Below are positions 22,058 to 33,283 of a stretch of DNA of 42,745 nt, piece after piece. Source of the DNA: Phoronis australis (lineage: Eukaryota > Phoronida > Phoronidae); assembly GCA_002633005.1 (NCBI GenBank), contig NMRA01000338.1, positions 352,766 through 395,510 of the forward strand, read 5' to 3'. The position numbers were made by a program, and so were the translations under genes. The notes beneath the pieces were generated by a model, which saw only the letters and a program-made list of their open reading frames with translations, made no database searches and was not told the origin of the DNA. Each line of letters opens with the position of its first letter. Position 1 is the first letter of the stretch.

Positions 22058-22165
22058 GCAGCGCACCATAGGGAGCTGGGGGGTGGGGGGCTACAGCCCT
22101 CCCTCCCTCCCTCCACTCGCTCCCTCCCTCCACTCCCCCCTATGTCAGTGGTGCGCCGCCCATGC
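22058..22165. mobile_element. GGGCGGCGCA palindromic element with CCCT expansion
   Basis: The ends GGCAGCGCACCATAGGGAG and GTGGTGCGCCGCCC are inverted. The interior holds GGGGCTACAGCCC and a CCCT-rich simple repeat (about 22096-22140). Related copies lie in tandem at 27941-28090. Confidence 0.6.
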
Positions 22166-22559
22166 GACAGCCTGGTTTACGATTATCTCTTCCTAAATTC
22201 AACTGATGTCATTGCTCTCAAATATTCACCTAAAATCTGCCACCTGGGACTCCACTCGCACCACGTGCACGCCCAATTTGAAAAGACAAAAAGCTTGTCG
22301 ATATTGACAAGCCAAAAACTGAAAATGTATTTACAAACTCATTGACCAACTACATGTTGATTCTTATCTCTTACTTATGGACTTACAAAACGTGTGGATT
22401 TTAAGGGATCCATGGTGCGGTCATTAACCAGCCTCTAAACCCATCAGCAAAAATGATATTGATACCCAATTTTTGTATTTGGTGTTGTATCAATTACCTT
22501 TACATGCATAAAGCAAAACCTCCTTGATATTAAGGCATTGTGGCGTGGGTTTTACTTGG

Positions 22560-22731
22560 CAAGCTCCTGCAGCTCCAGCAATTTAGAGGGGCGGGGCAAG
22601 GGGCTATGCCCCCCCCAAAACTCTCCCAGATTCAATTTGGCAGTACGGGGGTGCGAATGTCTGACGGGCAAAATTCTGGCTAATACTCTGCCCTGCCCCC
22701 CCCACTAAAAATCCTGGATCCGCCCGTGCAA
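22560..22731. mobile_element. hAT-like MITE, GGATCCAGGATTTT family (copy 1)
   Basis: It contains CTCCCAGATTCAATTTGGCAG, GTCTGACGGGCAAAATTCTG, a GGGG...CCCC-bounded body and the right end AAAAATCCTGGATCCGCCCG. Strong similarity to 28316-28472 over the body. The left end is decayed. Confidence 0.65.
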
Positions 22732-23040
22732 CCGGATGTGCTCTCTCCTAAAATACTAGACAACAGCTGGGAATATACCGGCAACATGATTAATGTGTAA
22801 ATTGCGCAGAAAAGGCGACAATTTCTGTAACAAATAAAAAGCACACCCTTGCGTTGGGTACATAAAACGCGAAAAGAAATATAAATCTTTGGACAGCTGA
22901 TAATTCACGTCATCGTATCCAATGCGCAAATAAACCCCAGTTGTTTACGGTTATGCAACACGTAGTCTGTTGCGCCAGTTTCAGCACTTAAGATGAACCA
23001 AAGCAATGAACCCTGGCGCGCATCAACCGGCTGACCGCAG
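22732..23040. promoter_or_regulatory. upstream region of the 23.1 kb gene
   Basis: An upstream CACGTCATCG (22906-22915) is the reverse of the GATGACGT motif ahead of the gene at 19138. Otherwise no feature is seen in this roughly 300-bp interval, which would carry the proximal promoter. Confidence 0.3.
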
Positions 23041-23048
23041 TATAAATG
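23041..23048 (+). promoter_or_regulatory. TATA box
   Basis: TATAAATG lies 68 bp before the ATG at 23109. Transcription would start near 23070 and give a 5' leader of about 40 nt. Confidence 0.6.
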
Positions 23049-23108
23049 CGACCTGCAAACGTACCGGTTCGCCAACAGCTGTAAGTGCTCAGTACCTTTT
23101 GTGAAACC

Positions 23109-23759
23109 ATGCCTCAACCAGACGATGCGATAGTCGAAACGGGACTGGAACCCGAGCCACAGCCAAACGGCTGCAAGGTAGCGAAACCAGAAACAAAGAG
23201 TACGGATATTGAGAAAATGAACTCACCAACTGCTCTAGACTCTAATCAGAATGAAGTCGATAAAACAGGGAATATCACTGAACCAGTGGAAAGTGTTGAA
23301 AACGAGCAGCAAATACCCGAGATCGAGTCCTCAAGCGTCATCGATACCTCTGAGAACGAAATGCCAACTGAAGTTAACTCGGAAACTTCGCAAGGACAAC
23401 CTGCAGATACAACTCAAGTTACTGACATCGAAATATTAGAGCTACATTCGGCCCTTGAGATGGACAAGAGTCATTTGGAATGCTTGAATACAGAGTCAAT
23501 TCAAATGTCTAATAACTTTGAACCACAAGTTAACGACCCTTCAGTGAGTTACGGCTACGGATCGTATGAGTATTACGAGATGCGACAGGCGAAACGGAAA
23601 TCCGCCTCGGATCTTGTGAGAGAACAACAGATGTTGATGCAACGTTTGTATGACATGAAACTGAAAATGAGACGAGAGGAGAGGGAACTGAATATGCTCA
23701 AACAGCAGTGTGAACTTGCGCAGTACGGAGTGGCTGATTTCGACACGGATTTTTACTAA
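23109..23759 (+). CDS. acidic protein with C-terminal SDLVRxQQ/RREER helix, paralogue of the 19.1 kb gene
   Basis: Single-exon frame, 216 residues from ATG 23109 (first ATG after the TATA box; the open frame continues upstream to 23085 but only with non-ATG codons). Residues 1-145 are acidic, rich in Glu, Ser, Thr, Pro and Asn, without repeats, and look disordered. Then come a Tyr-rich SYGYGSYEYYEMRQ, a basic KRKSA, the helix at 167-200 (SDLVREQQ ... MRREERELNMLKQQ) and the acidic end DFDTDFY. Over the 34-residue helix, 18 residues are identical to the C terminus of the gene at 19138. Both helices alternate basic and hydrophobic positions and could form a coiled coil. No signal peptide, membrane segment or catalytic motif. 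Family unknown to me; a tandem duplication with loss or gain of the 13-residue array explains the pair. Confidence 0.85.
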   Translation: MPQPDDAIVETGLEPEPQPNGCKVAKPETKSTDIEKMNSPTALDSNQNEVDKTGNITEPVESVENEQQIPEIESSSVIDTSENEMPTEVNSETSQGQPADTTQVTDIEILELHSALEMDKSHLECLNTESIQMSNNFEPQVNDPSVSYGYGSYEYYEMRQAKRKSASDLVREQQMLMQRLYDMKLKMRREERELNMLKQQCELAQYGVADFDTDFY

Positions 23760-24035
23760 ACCCAATAGACTCATCGTGTACAATTAACGACTGCTTTATT
23801 GTGTTTGACCTTGACAGTGTTTAAGCGTTACTTGGTTATAAGAGAAACAAAAAGTGCCAACCGAAAGAATACAACAGCGGATGTGCGATAACCTCTGCGA
23901 TTTACCGATAGCACCTGTGTTTGTTTTTCTCATGTATTCGAGTTAAGTCATATCATATCGGAAATCTGTTCGCATAAATCATATGTATAACCGGAAGTAC
24001 ATTGCAGATTGCCGTTATTTGTAACCTTATCCTAT

Positions 24036-24041
24036 AATAAA
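24036..24041 (+). promoter_or_regulatory. polyadenylation signal AATAAA
   Basis: First AATAAA after the stop at 23757-23759, giving a 3' UTR of about 300 nt. It fits an intronless transcript from about 23070 to 24060. Confidence 0.55.
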
Positions 24042-25159
24042 AACATAACAGTACTTAACTACGTCCATTATTTTACCCTGCTCATTTGAACGATGGGCGG
24101 GCGTATGAAACAAACTTGTTCAGTGTTGGTAGTGCATTGTCATAGCGATGAACGTCAATAATTTACTTCGCCAGCATAAACGTGATTTCTCGTTGCCATG
24201 ATGGTAGCGGAACGTTGAACGGGTTTAACACCATCCGATTCTGGGGCGAAGCTGCGTGATTGTTTTGCACTTTATTGTTATTACGGAGGCATTCTATGTT
24301 TGCTCTGTTACTCGAAAACATTTGTAACAAAAGCTCAAATATTTTTCCTGGAGAAAGCGGTAAACTAACCGATGTTGTGTTAAGCCGGAACTTGACAGAT
24401 TCGCTGGGCATATTTTTGGATGAATATCCAACTATCGTGTTACATGTCAGAGGTCACTGATCTGGGTGAGCAAAAACATGTGGCTATCTTTGTTAATCCT
24501 GTTTTTATCATTCATACAGGCCGGACACAAGCCCAAGACCATCATCGTCTCCCATGGCTTGCACGTGCGTTCTCGTTTACGTTTTTTTTCATTAATACAC
24601 ATTTCGTTTCGTACGGACTTTACTTCCTTTCTCTTCAACCAAAATTCGGCAAATGTACCACATTTCGTATTTAACGCACAGTGTTCTTTACTTCTGATCA
24701 TTTATTGTTTTGCTTCGACTTGCAGTTACTTGGTACCGTAGTCTTAATCAAGAACGTGAAGTATGATTAATAAATTCGTTTTGTAACTTAATTTTTGACG
24801 CCAATAGTACAAATAGGAAAAGTTTTCCCAAAAGGCCAAGACCAGTTATGTTCATTTGTATGCATACGGCATAAATACTGTTACGGAGGTAGGCGACCAA
24901 GGAATTGAATTAAGAAGAAATGTAGTGTTTGTTGAGAGGAGAACTGCACCCCGCAAGAAAAGAATCTTAAAAGAACAATGTTGTAATGAGAGCACACGTG
25001 GAGCAGTGTTCAGGGAGGTTCAGCTACATGTACTTTGTCATACTCGCTGACCCAGCAACCGACTATGGTTCTCAATAGTGTACGTTTATAAGCATATCGC
25101 CTTGTTTTGGTGACTAAAAAAGAAAGTCGAGTTAGGTCTTTTACTCTCACCAAATTGGT
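24042..25159. other. gene-free stretch
   Basis: No exon recognised. Overlapping frames on both strands at 24163-24741 show no domain. Confidence 0.35.
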
Positions 25160-25395
25160 CTCCTCACAGTGATGGTATTGTATTTCCGTTACCAACTCAA
25201 GTAACAGGCAATGCGTAGATGCGCCATTTTCGAATTCGTAACGTTAGGATTAGCCAACCTAAATAAACTAGAAAGCGTTTCTTGAGTAGTTGATGGTTTC
25301 GTTGTTTTCTTGGTAACGGAAATAGAATCCTATCACTTCAATATTATGAGATCGACTTGATGAGAGTAAAAGGCATAATTCTATTTTCGCTGGTA
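25160..25395. repeat. dispersed repeat with GGTAACGGAAATAGAATCC ends
   Basis: GTATTTCCGTTACCAACTCAAG near 25175 is inverted at 25303-25325 (TTGGTAACGGAAATAGAATCC). The first part (TTACCAACTCAAGTAACAGGCAATGCGT) matches the reverse complement of about 35515-35545, and the second part matches 21795-21890. It is probably an old inverted-repeat element. Confidence 0.5.
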
Positions 25396-26755
25396 AGCAA
25401 TTCGGTTTTGGATGTATTATGTAGGTGTTAATTGCGCGCTGACATGTTTGTTGTGTTTCGCGCCGCTACCACCATGCGCACACGGCACGTTCCTGTGAGT
25501 GCAGACTTAGTGTACTGGTCACGTTCGGTTTCGGTAAGAAGAGGCTACGGATTGGATTTGGAGATGCTTTTTCTTATCTTTTCAGTGACAACTAAAGCAA
25601 TACGAGAAAAATAAGCATAAGTTTGTACAAGTGAATACATGTAAATATAAAAGCATATATACGCATTGTTCACGAATATCGTGGTAGCATGCAGAGTCCA
25701 ACTTGCAACATAATATTTGAAAATTATTTTCGAGGAACAAGCTATCAGATTGCCTTCTCCCAAATCCTGAAAACAAGTATTTTTTTAGCCGTGAGGTTGC
25801 CCAGTTCCCACCATAGTTGCTATAAACGGACTGGGTAAGATAACGTGGGCTGGTTCGACTAAGGGTATAAAGCTAAGGGAATTAAAACGACTTTTTCCTT
25901 TTGGGTGTGGTCATCTGTTTAAAATTTACATGCCTGGCCTTGTAATCGGTTTAAATATCTTGGAACAGGGAACAAGAAGACTTAAACAGACGTACACAAA
26001 GATATGTTACAGGTTTAAATATAGGAATTGCAGCGGAATCTGTAATCAGGTGTATTCTTAAGCAGGAACATATGCCTAACATATGGTGCATCTGCAGTTA
26101 GCAACTGGTCATCAATCAGCTTATATCCATCGTATTGTGCAGGATAGCCAATGAGGCGCCCCACAGGGGCTACTAGTCTATACGTACATGTAGGCCTAAC
26201 TCCGCTATGAACTCTCTCCTCGCGCAAGTCTCGTGTGTTTTAAACAGCGGGAGTTCAAATTCAGACGGCGAAGTACGAAATTTTCGCCTTTCAAAAGTAT
26301 AACTTAGACTTGAAAGTGACAATTGTAAACGCCCTTTCATTCTTCAATGACACTTCCTGATTTTGCTCATTGAATCACGGGTATCAAACTCGTTCTCAAA
26401 ATCTGGGACCCCTGTAAAAGACTATTGCGATTCCTTTAAATACCCGCGCTAATCCTTTGCATTTTTGTCACATTTTTATGAGATCTTTGCCAAAAGTAAA
26501 CCTAATCTTTCTTGGAAAGAAATGTTAAGTGATATTCCAGAGTAAATTCCTCGGAATAAACCATGATTCAACTCTTATTGTCAAAGTTGGCATTAAAATA
26601 ACATTGTGGGCGCTCATGGGTTTCACATGACGTATGAGCAATGCTGTGTAAATGCTTTTCGCCGCAGTTTCACAGAAGTTTACATTTAGCGAATATGATT
26701 AAAAATAATTCGTTTGATAAATAGAATTAATATCACCACTAACACAATAGTAGCA
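25396..26755. other. gene-free stretch
   Basis: No supported feature. Short frames at 25545-25776 overlap antisense, and none carries a motif. Confidence 0.35.
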
Positions 26756-26976
26756 GTATCGCAAACGTGTAACTTTTGCGGTCAAAGCCAGAGAAAAATA
26801 TCCATTCTTACTGGTCCTGTAAATTAGTGCTATCCTTTTTTACCCCCTTATTCCAATCCAATGCAAAATTTAGAAAAAATGTTAGTTCAGTATCCTTGGA
26901 CATAGGGACATTGTCTTCGGCTACTTCACAAGACCACAAATTCTATAACAGACAATTTTCTATGTTACAAAATTGA
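26756..26976 (+). mobile_element. LINE tail remnant with broken zinc knuckle
   Basis: Frame 26776-26976 contains PEKNIHSYWSCKLVLSFF, the HLFWSCxxV pattern of LINE ORF2 tails, as in the element at 1-800. The matching CNFCGQS half of the knuckle lies just upstream at 26768-26788 but in another frame. One frameshift separates C-x2-C from H-x4-C. Very short and inactive. Confidence 0.55.
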
Positions 26977-27940
26977 CTTTTGAATGTGAATTATAAGTCT
27001 TCAACAGTCGATGGACGGTTCTTTTATTCCCAGATCACCGAATCTGAGTGAATGTGTGACTGCACAACAAAATTTGTAACCATTCAGAGAAACGTATATT
27101 GCTTGTTCATATTGTCCGCGAATGTGAATGAACAAAAGTTAAAAATTCACAGGCAGCAATAAGCAAATCAAAATGACAAGTGACGTCATTAAAAATTTGG
27201 CGAATCAGAAGGACTCATTTGCTGAACGTTTCTTCGGCAAAATGCGACAAAAGACGGAAAATGTAGAGTGATTTGTCAGATATTCGTGGATATGCTCTAG
27301 TAATTATCCAAAGTAAATTTTATACGTAAATTATTAGGGATTCAGTACTGTAGATTAATGCGCAATACTTTGTGAATAGGAAGCGCTATCACCAAATGCA
27401 GAGGGGAGTTTTCGAAAATGTTCGAGCATCCATGTGGATAATGAAATACAGCATATAGAACATCCCATGCTGGGACGCACGCATTTACCTTACTGAACGA
27501 ACATGCTGCAGACATAATTTAACGAACACTAGCATAAGCCAGGAAACGTTATTTTGAGCGTCACTGCATGGCGCCATATTGAAAATGGTGATACAGTGTA
27601 TATGAACACTGAGTTCCGCATGCTTTTTTCATCGTTTATTTGATTCCGAGGTTATAGTACATAAAAGGAATGCACTGTATCGGGACTTTTTCCTCTTCGT
27701 TTATCGAAATGTAAGGGTAGTCCCGAAAAGGGGCCCTATGACCGGAGAATATGTGTGACAACATGTCATAATGCTTTGCATAAATTATAAACGAAAACTT
27801 GTGGAAACTCATCTGTAATTTTGTCTCGATGTTTCCAAGTAAGTACATTACCTGGAACAATGATAATGACCGATATCATAGTTGTGCATGGTTTGTTCAC
27901 AGAAGGCTGATTTTCGATCTTAACTATGGAAGCTTTAACA
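26977..27940. other. gene-free stretch
   Basis: No exon, RNA gene or clear repeat seen. Confidence 0.35.
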
Positions 27941-28090
27941 TGGGCGGTGCAGCACTGAAATAAATGGGGGTTATAGCCCCCACACTAGCTCCCTGTGGTG
28001 CGCGCCGCCCATCCCAATGGGCGGCGCAGCACTGAAATAAGTAGGGGCTATAGCCTCTCCAGACCCCTCATGGTGCGCCGACCATGTTTA
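27941..28090. mobile_element. two tandem copies of the GGGCGGCGCAGCACTGA element
   Basis: Copy a (27941-28011) and copy b (28017-28087) share GGGCGG(T/C)GCAGCACTGAAATAA, GGGGxTATAGCC and end in GGTGCG(CGCCG). They are separated by a few bases (CATCCCAAT). The family also occurs at 22058-22165. Confidence 0.7.
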
Positions 28091-28315
28091 CGGTGGTTAT
28101 GTGTAACCTTTGAAAAAAGTCCTTCGGAACGTCGTACATGTATCTCAGAAAATGTTGGACGGATTCAAATGATACGCTTGGATACTATGCTTTATGCACC
28201 GTTCGCCAAAACGCTGTTCGGAATGTCGAGGAATTTCATTTACGGTCAATCTTACTCAGTTAGCGGCGAAGCCGTCATTTTCAATTGCATTGTGTGGCGG
28301 TTGTCAGCACGTAAG

Positions 28316-28472
28316 CAGTGGCGGACTTAGAAGGGGGCCTAGGGGGCCATGCCCCCCCCTATAATTCTCCCAGATTCCATTTGGCAGTTCGGGAGTGCGA
28401 ATGCCTGACGGGCAAAATCCTGGATAATACACTGCCCTGGCCCCCTCTAACTCAAAATCCTGGACCCGCACA
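28316..28472. mobile_element. hAT-like MITE, CAGTGGCGGA family (copy 2)
   Basis: The left end CAGTGGCGGACTTAGAAGGGGG and right end CCCCCTCTAACTCAAAATCC-TGGACCCGCACACGG are imperfect inverted repeats. The CAGxGGCGGA terminus is of the type seen in many nonautonomous hAT elements; superfamily assignment is inferred. Confidence 0.7.
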
Positions 28473-29334
28473 CGGTATCATCACACAAAGCTTTGTGTGA
28501 GTAATATGAGAGCAGCAGAAATGAAAGGATTATTATCGTTGTGTGTACGACTAAAGGACGCACACACGTGGGCTACCTATGCTTGTTGAGAGCGAACACG
28601 ACAAGTTATCGCCGATAAAAGTGCGAGAACTCCCAACAGAAAATCACGTTGTGTACGCTGAGCTAAGCAATTCATCATGCTAAAACAACAGACGTGAAAG
28701 AGAACCTGCTTACACCTCAACAAATTATCTGTGGGGCAAAGACCACAGTTCGGATAGCTCATTTTGACCTTACAACTGGCCCTTGCTTACACCGTATCTC
28801 AAGACATATAAGAAAACATAACTTTCAGAAAGCACATTCGATGGGGTTTCACAAAGATGAAGAAATTTAATAGAGTTTTTTTACCTTACTACGTTCACCG
28901 TAAAAATTGGAGATGCCAAAGAGTAACCAAAAATTGCGAATTTGGCCCTTTACAAATTCACGACAGTCCCTGTTCAAGCTGGAGGAAACAGGAATCCAAA
29001 TGGTCGTGCACTCTAGATTCCAGAAATTATGTTCAAACATGTCATTACAAACCTGATTTTTGACAATTTTCATTTGTCTGAAGATTACCTGGATTTGCGC
29101 AAGAAATTCAACACTGAAAAGGTTGTGCTTTGAAAATGACAGGACTTCCGTATCCGGGTTATTTGGAGCAGAGACCAAATTTCTCTATTTATTCAAAATA
29201 ATTCCAAGGAACAACTGAATATCACTCCTGGCAATCACTTCCCATTTAGTCCACGAAATTGCCGTCAAACCTGACCCGCCCCAGTTTCTTCATTTCTGGG
29301 GAAACTACAATGGCCCGAACCGTAGCCTTAGACC
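28473..29334. other. gene-free stretch
   Basis: The antisense frame at 28867-29178 (103 codons) overlaps a plus-strand frame and has no recognisable domain. No other signal. Confidence 0.35.
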
Positions 29335-29715
29335 TACGGCCCAGTCTCTTATCTTTTTACTCGAACTGGAAGTCGAAATTATGTTTGAAATTTTCTACTC
29401 TACTTTTGTTGGAACTCAAGATAAGTATTTTTTATTCTATGATCGAGTACATAATGACTAACGTAGATAATTTATTAGTCCTAGTTTGCAGTTGATAAAT
29501 CCAACTTTAAGGCTAAAAAATTCGAGTTATTACTTGAGTTTGTAGCACGAATATAAGGTTCTTCAAGTGCAAACTTGGACTAGAAACTTGTAGGCATAAA
29601 TTGTAATGTATTCGAGCACAGTCTGATAACCACTTATCTTGAGTTCGTACAAAAGGAGCAGAGAAATTGTCAAAAATAATTTCGAGTTCGTTTCGAGTAC
29701 ACAGATTAGAGGCCG
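29335..29715. repeat. inverted repeat with arms of about 150 bp
   Basis: 29335-29495 and 29565-29715 are diverged inverted copies around a spacer of about 70 bp. Shared blocks include GGCC...TCTTATCT/TCTAATCT, ACTCGAA, GAACTCAAGATAAGT, GAGTACAT/GAATACAT and CTAGTCC/TAGTCC. Translations of the two arms in opposite directions also resemble each other (LLLLELKIS versus LLLYELKIS, and LVLVCS versus LVQVCT). The arms could be element termini. Confidence 0.65.
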
Positions 29716-32330
29716 GGCCCTGGTGTCACGAAAACGAAACGAGAATTTAGACAACTCCGACACGTGTTTTGACATTTATGATCTTGAATGTTCATATGTA
29801 AAGAAATTTGACCGGCTTATCGATAACATCATTTTGCTGTAAATTTAGCCTTCTCTTGTAACTTTTATTAAAATACACAGTCACGTATTATGGCAGATTG
29901 GTGGAAAGTCAGATATCAAATTCTACAGATTTGCTATTTACAGAGAATACATTTTTATTGAGATAAATTGACTAGGTTTTATATTTAGCTAAACTTGCCG
30001 TGTTACACTCACGTATGCTATTTATGAAAACAATTCAAGAGCACGTGAGTGAGAAACAACTGTTGCTAAAAAGCCCATCTCTTTTCATTGTCGTTTTTGG
30101 GAAGCCAGATATGAGCCGCCTAATATTTGAAAAATTCGAATTTAGGCGAACCCGCGGGTTGACGTGTTTTCAGAGATTTTCGCTAACCCTGTTTCAATCA
30201 TCGATACGACTACATATTCTTGCCTACTCGAAACAGAACAAAACGTCTACCAATTTATTGCATTCTTGACAGTATTTAATGTCGTAATAATGAGTTCTGC
30301 GGGCCATATAATGTGCAAGAACTTTCTTCTTTTTGATAAGTTTCGAGAACATTAAGAAACGTTCAAAAGGCTCACAGGGCATGTAATTTTCATGACATAT
30401 CGACACATGACTAACGAGTCCGTTGTGAAGACGACGAAGTTTATACAGTTGCCTGGACATTTCTTAAAAGGTTAACGCTACTGTGCATATTTCGTTCAGT
30501 TTTCGAAAACGGTTCTATTGCATTTCCACCATCTTTTCTTGTGAAAGAATTGTCGCTCATCACGACATTCTGGGTAATTAAGAACAGTCGCTTGTCTATG
30601 ATGATACTGCAAGTAGAACTCGTCATATACACTTACATGTTCAAGAATATACCCGGCTTCATACTGTTGAGGATAACGCTCACCAATTATTATTAAGTTC
30701 AAATCAGTATTCCGCTGTTTTCACAGTTGCATCATATTATGCTCTGTTCTGGCATACATGCATCAGGTGCGCATTAATTTTAGACAGAAAACAAGTGTAT
30801 TAGGTTAGATTGATTTAGCTCATTTAGATGGCCATATAAATCGCAGTCGCTTGCAAAAGAATTAAGAAGCCAAATATTCTCTCAAGCGAATTTCGAGTAC
30901 ATAACATTCTTCTTTTGGTTGCATGCTGGAATAATTTGTCACTGAACATCAAAGTTACTATGGTTTCAGTTCATTGAAGCCTGTATGTATACATACATAT
31001 ATATACTATAATTGTGAGCCACGAGTCTTGTTATTCTGTTGTATACGTTCTTTAATAAATGTGAATGTGAAAATCCCAGACAATGAAGCACCAATTTATT
31101 GCCAACCATAAAATTACGTCAAGAAATGCCTAGTCGTGGCTACTGAATTCGGAAGAACCTTTCACCGGAAATGCTCAGTCCTTTTTGACTTATGCACTGG
31201 GCTCATTAAGAACTCATGTGCTCAATTGCCTGTACTTTGTTTTGACATGAAAACAGTTTACCGGGTTGATTTGGTGCAAAAATAACCTTCGCGGACTTCT
31301 CACGGTTAGACATGGCCTACACTCTTCAAGTCTGTGCAATAATATATACAAAACTTTTCAAAAACCATGCAATTTAATTCAGTAAAAGTTAATACATGTA
31401 TTTTTTTGAAAATAGAAAACCTTTTGAATTTAATTTTCGACTTTTGTACTAATCTGCCATCGATGAGTCATATGACGACATTTTAATAGAATTTAGCAAA
31501 ACATAGGTATATTCACGCATGTGATCTAACATATCAATGTTGATGTCTCGAGATGAAATAACAAAACGCTGTTGCAGTTTTCTTAATTCCGTTGTCGTTT
31601 TATGCACCTTAAGAGTTTTTCATGTCATCAGTAAAATTCCCATTTTGATAGCCCCTCTTGCTAATGGTTCTTCCAATTAACAGCCTATCGAGGGCCGCGC
31701 ATAAAAGATGGTACCTGGAGGTTTCATGGTCATATATGTCTGAGTTGTGGTATTCTGAGGTTGGTCGGTTGAATATTTGAAGGATTTTTCAATGTAGAAA
31801 AGTTTAACAATGTCGGCATTTTAAATTTTTGTTTAGTTTCTGTAAGGCTAATAAGTAAATCACTGACATATTTTTCCAAGTACCCAGTGTTTCCCTTTAC
31901 AGACAACACGCAATCAATCGATTTTTCTTACATCAATTAGATGATGAAACTGTTGTCTTGAAATGTGTTAAGTAGAGGTAACTGGTCAAAACTAAATTTG
32001 TAAAATCAAAAAACACTGACGTAGCCAGAGGTATTCAGCAGGGGGACCGAGCGCGAAATTGTTGGCGACTGATATAGAGGTGGGGCTTGAAATTATTATC
32101 AACCTGGTTGCACTTTGCACTGAACAGCGGAGACCAAACGCAGAATAGAAATGAGTTTCAACTGGGGGAATTTTTGCAAAGCACAGGGAGTCAAGGCGCT
32201 CGTTCGAATCCCCGCGATTTACGCCAGTGTCAACAATTGATACAATATTTTGGATAGAGGGTGAATATCACTTTTCGCGTTGATTGAGCAAAATGAAATT
32301 CAAAGAAACTGTTTATTCTGCAATTATAAA
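29716..32330. other. long gene-free stretch
   Basis: No exon recognised. Frames at 30000-30355 have no domain. A TTCGAGTAC block near 30891 resembles the arms of the 29.5 kb inverted repeat. Confidence 0.4.
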
Positions 32331-32680
32331 AGTGTTGTGGTATAAGGTGGTCACTTACTTAGAGACGTGGTAGGTTGTTTGCAGACGTTTCGACCTGGTC
32401 CGCCAGGTCTTTGTCAATGAAGGAGGAATTTCCCGCGTTTCGCTGGTTAAGAATGTTTGAATACATGGGAGGTAGTTATAAAAGTGTGTCATTGTGTGCA
32501 CCTGAATCAAATACAACCGGTTTACATCATCCTCCAGATGTTAAAGGATAAAAACGTTCACCACACTCCAAAGCTGGGGACACAACCCTGAAACAAGAGG
32601 ACAACGCGCCACCTTAAGTCTGGAGCTGATACCAACACATGCTTGTCAGCCACTGGACGTAGACTGGAGTTATTTTAAAC
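32331..32680 (-). mobile_element. Penelope-like or related retroelement remnant with conserved stem-loop
   Basis: On the minus strand: GACCTGG-CGGA-CCAGGTC (a perfect 7-bp hairpin, 32409-32392) followed by GAAACGTCTGCAAACAA. Stem-loop plus GAAACGTC is a layout I associate with the noncoding ends of Penelope-like elements, some of which carry hammerhead ribozymes. Here the bases before the stem (TTGACAAA) no longer fit the CTGANGA core. No RT or GIY-YIG coding was found, so the family call is tentative. Confidence 0.45.
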
Positions 32681-33270
32681 AAAGTAGTGTGCGGTTTTTG
32701 ATCTATAGATTGAAATGTAGGACGTTTTCGCGGGAAAATATCTGTTATAATCCTTTAATACTTACTAGCACTAACCAATGGGCTTGTAAATAGAGATTGT
32801 GCACATCACAGAATTCATCAAAATTTATTTGGATTTTGTTTATTACGTGCCATGTCGCCCGTTCGTATATATATATAGAATGTATGAGAATTTGTCTTCT
32901 ATTTGAGAACACCGTTTTTATTCACTGACAGATATGCGGAATAAGGAGAGACAGGTGGCCTGGGTATCCCACTACGTATACGAACAAAAACCTCAGGCAT
33001 GCTCAGCTAGGAGTAATGCCAACATTTTCAAAAGTGGTTGGTACAACCTGTATCCGTTGTGCGGGAATATTGGCTCATAAATCATAACAAGGGCGTTTAC
33101 CCGAGGTTCTGTACACCGAATTTAATTTCTGAACACCAGTGTCACTAAAATATAGAAAAACGCATGTTTGGATTTTTGACTCCCGAATAAAAATTTACGA
33201 AAGGACTTCATCTCGCTTCACACTACGCGTAACACGGCAGACAATTGTGTGAAATAACAGCTAAATAGTG
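32681..33270. other. gene-free stretch
   Basis: Only a short TA repeat (about 32866-32877) was noticed. Confidence 0.35.
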
Positions 33271-33283
33271 GCCGGGTGCATAC

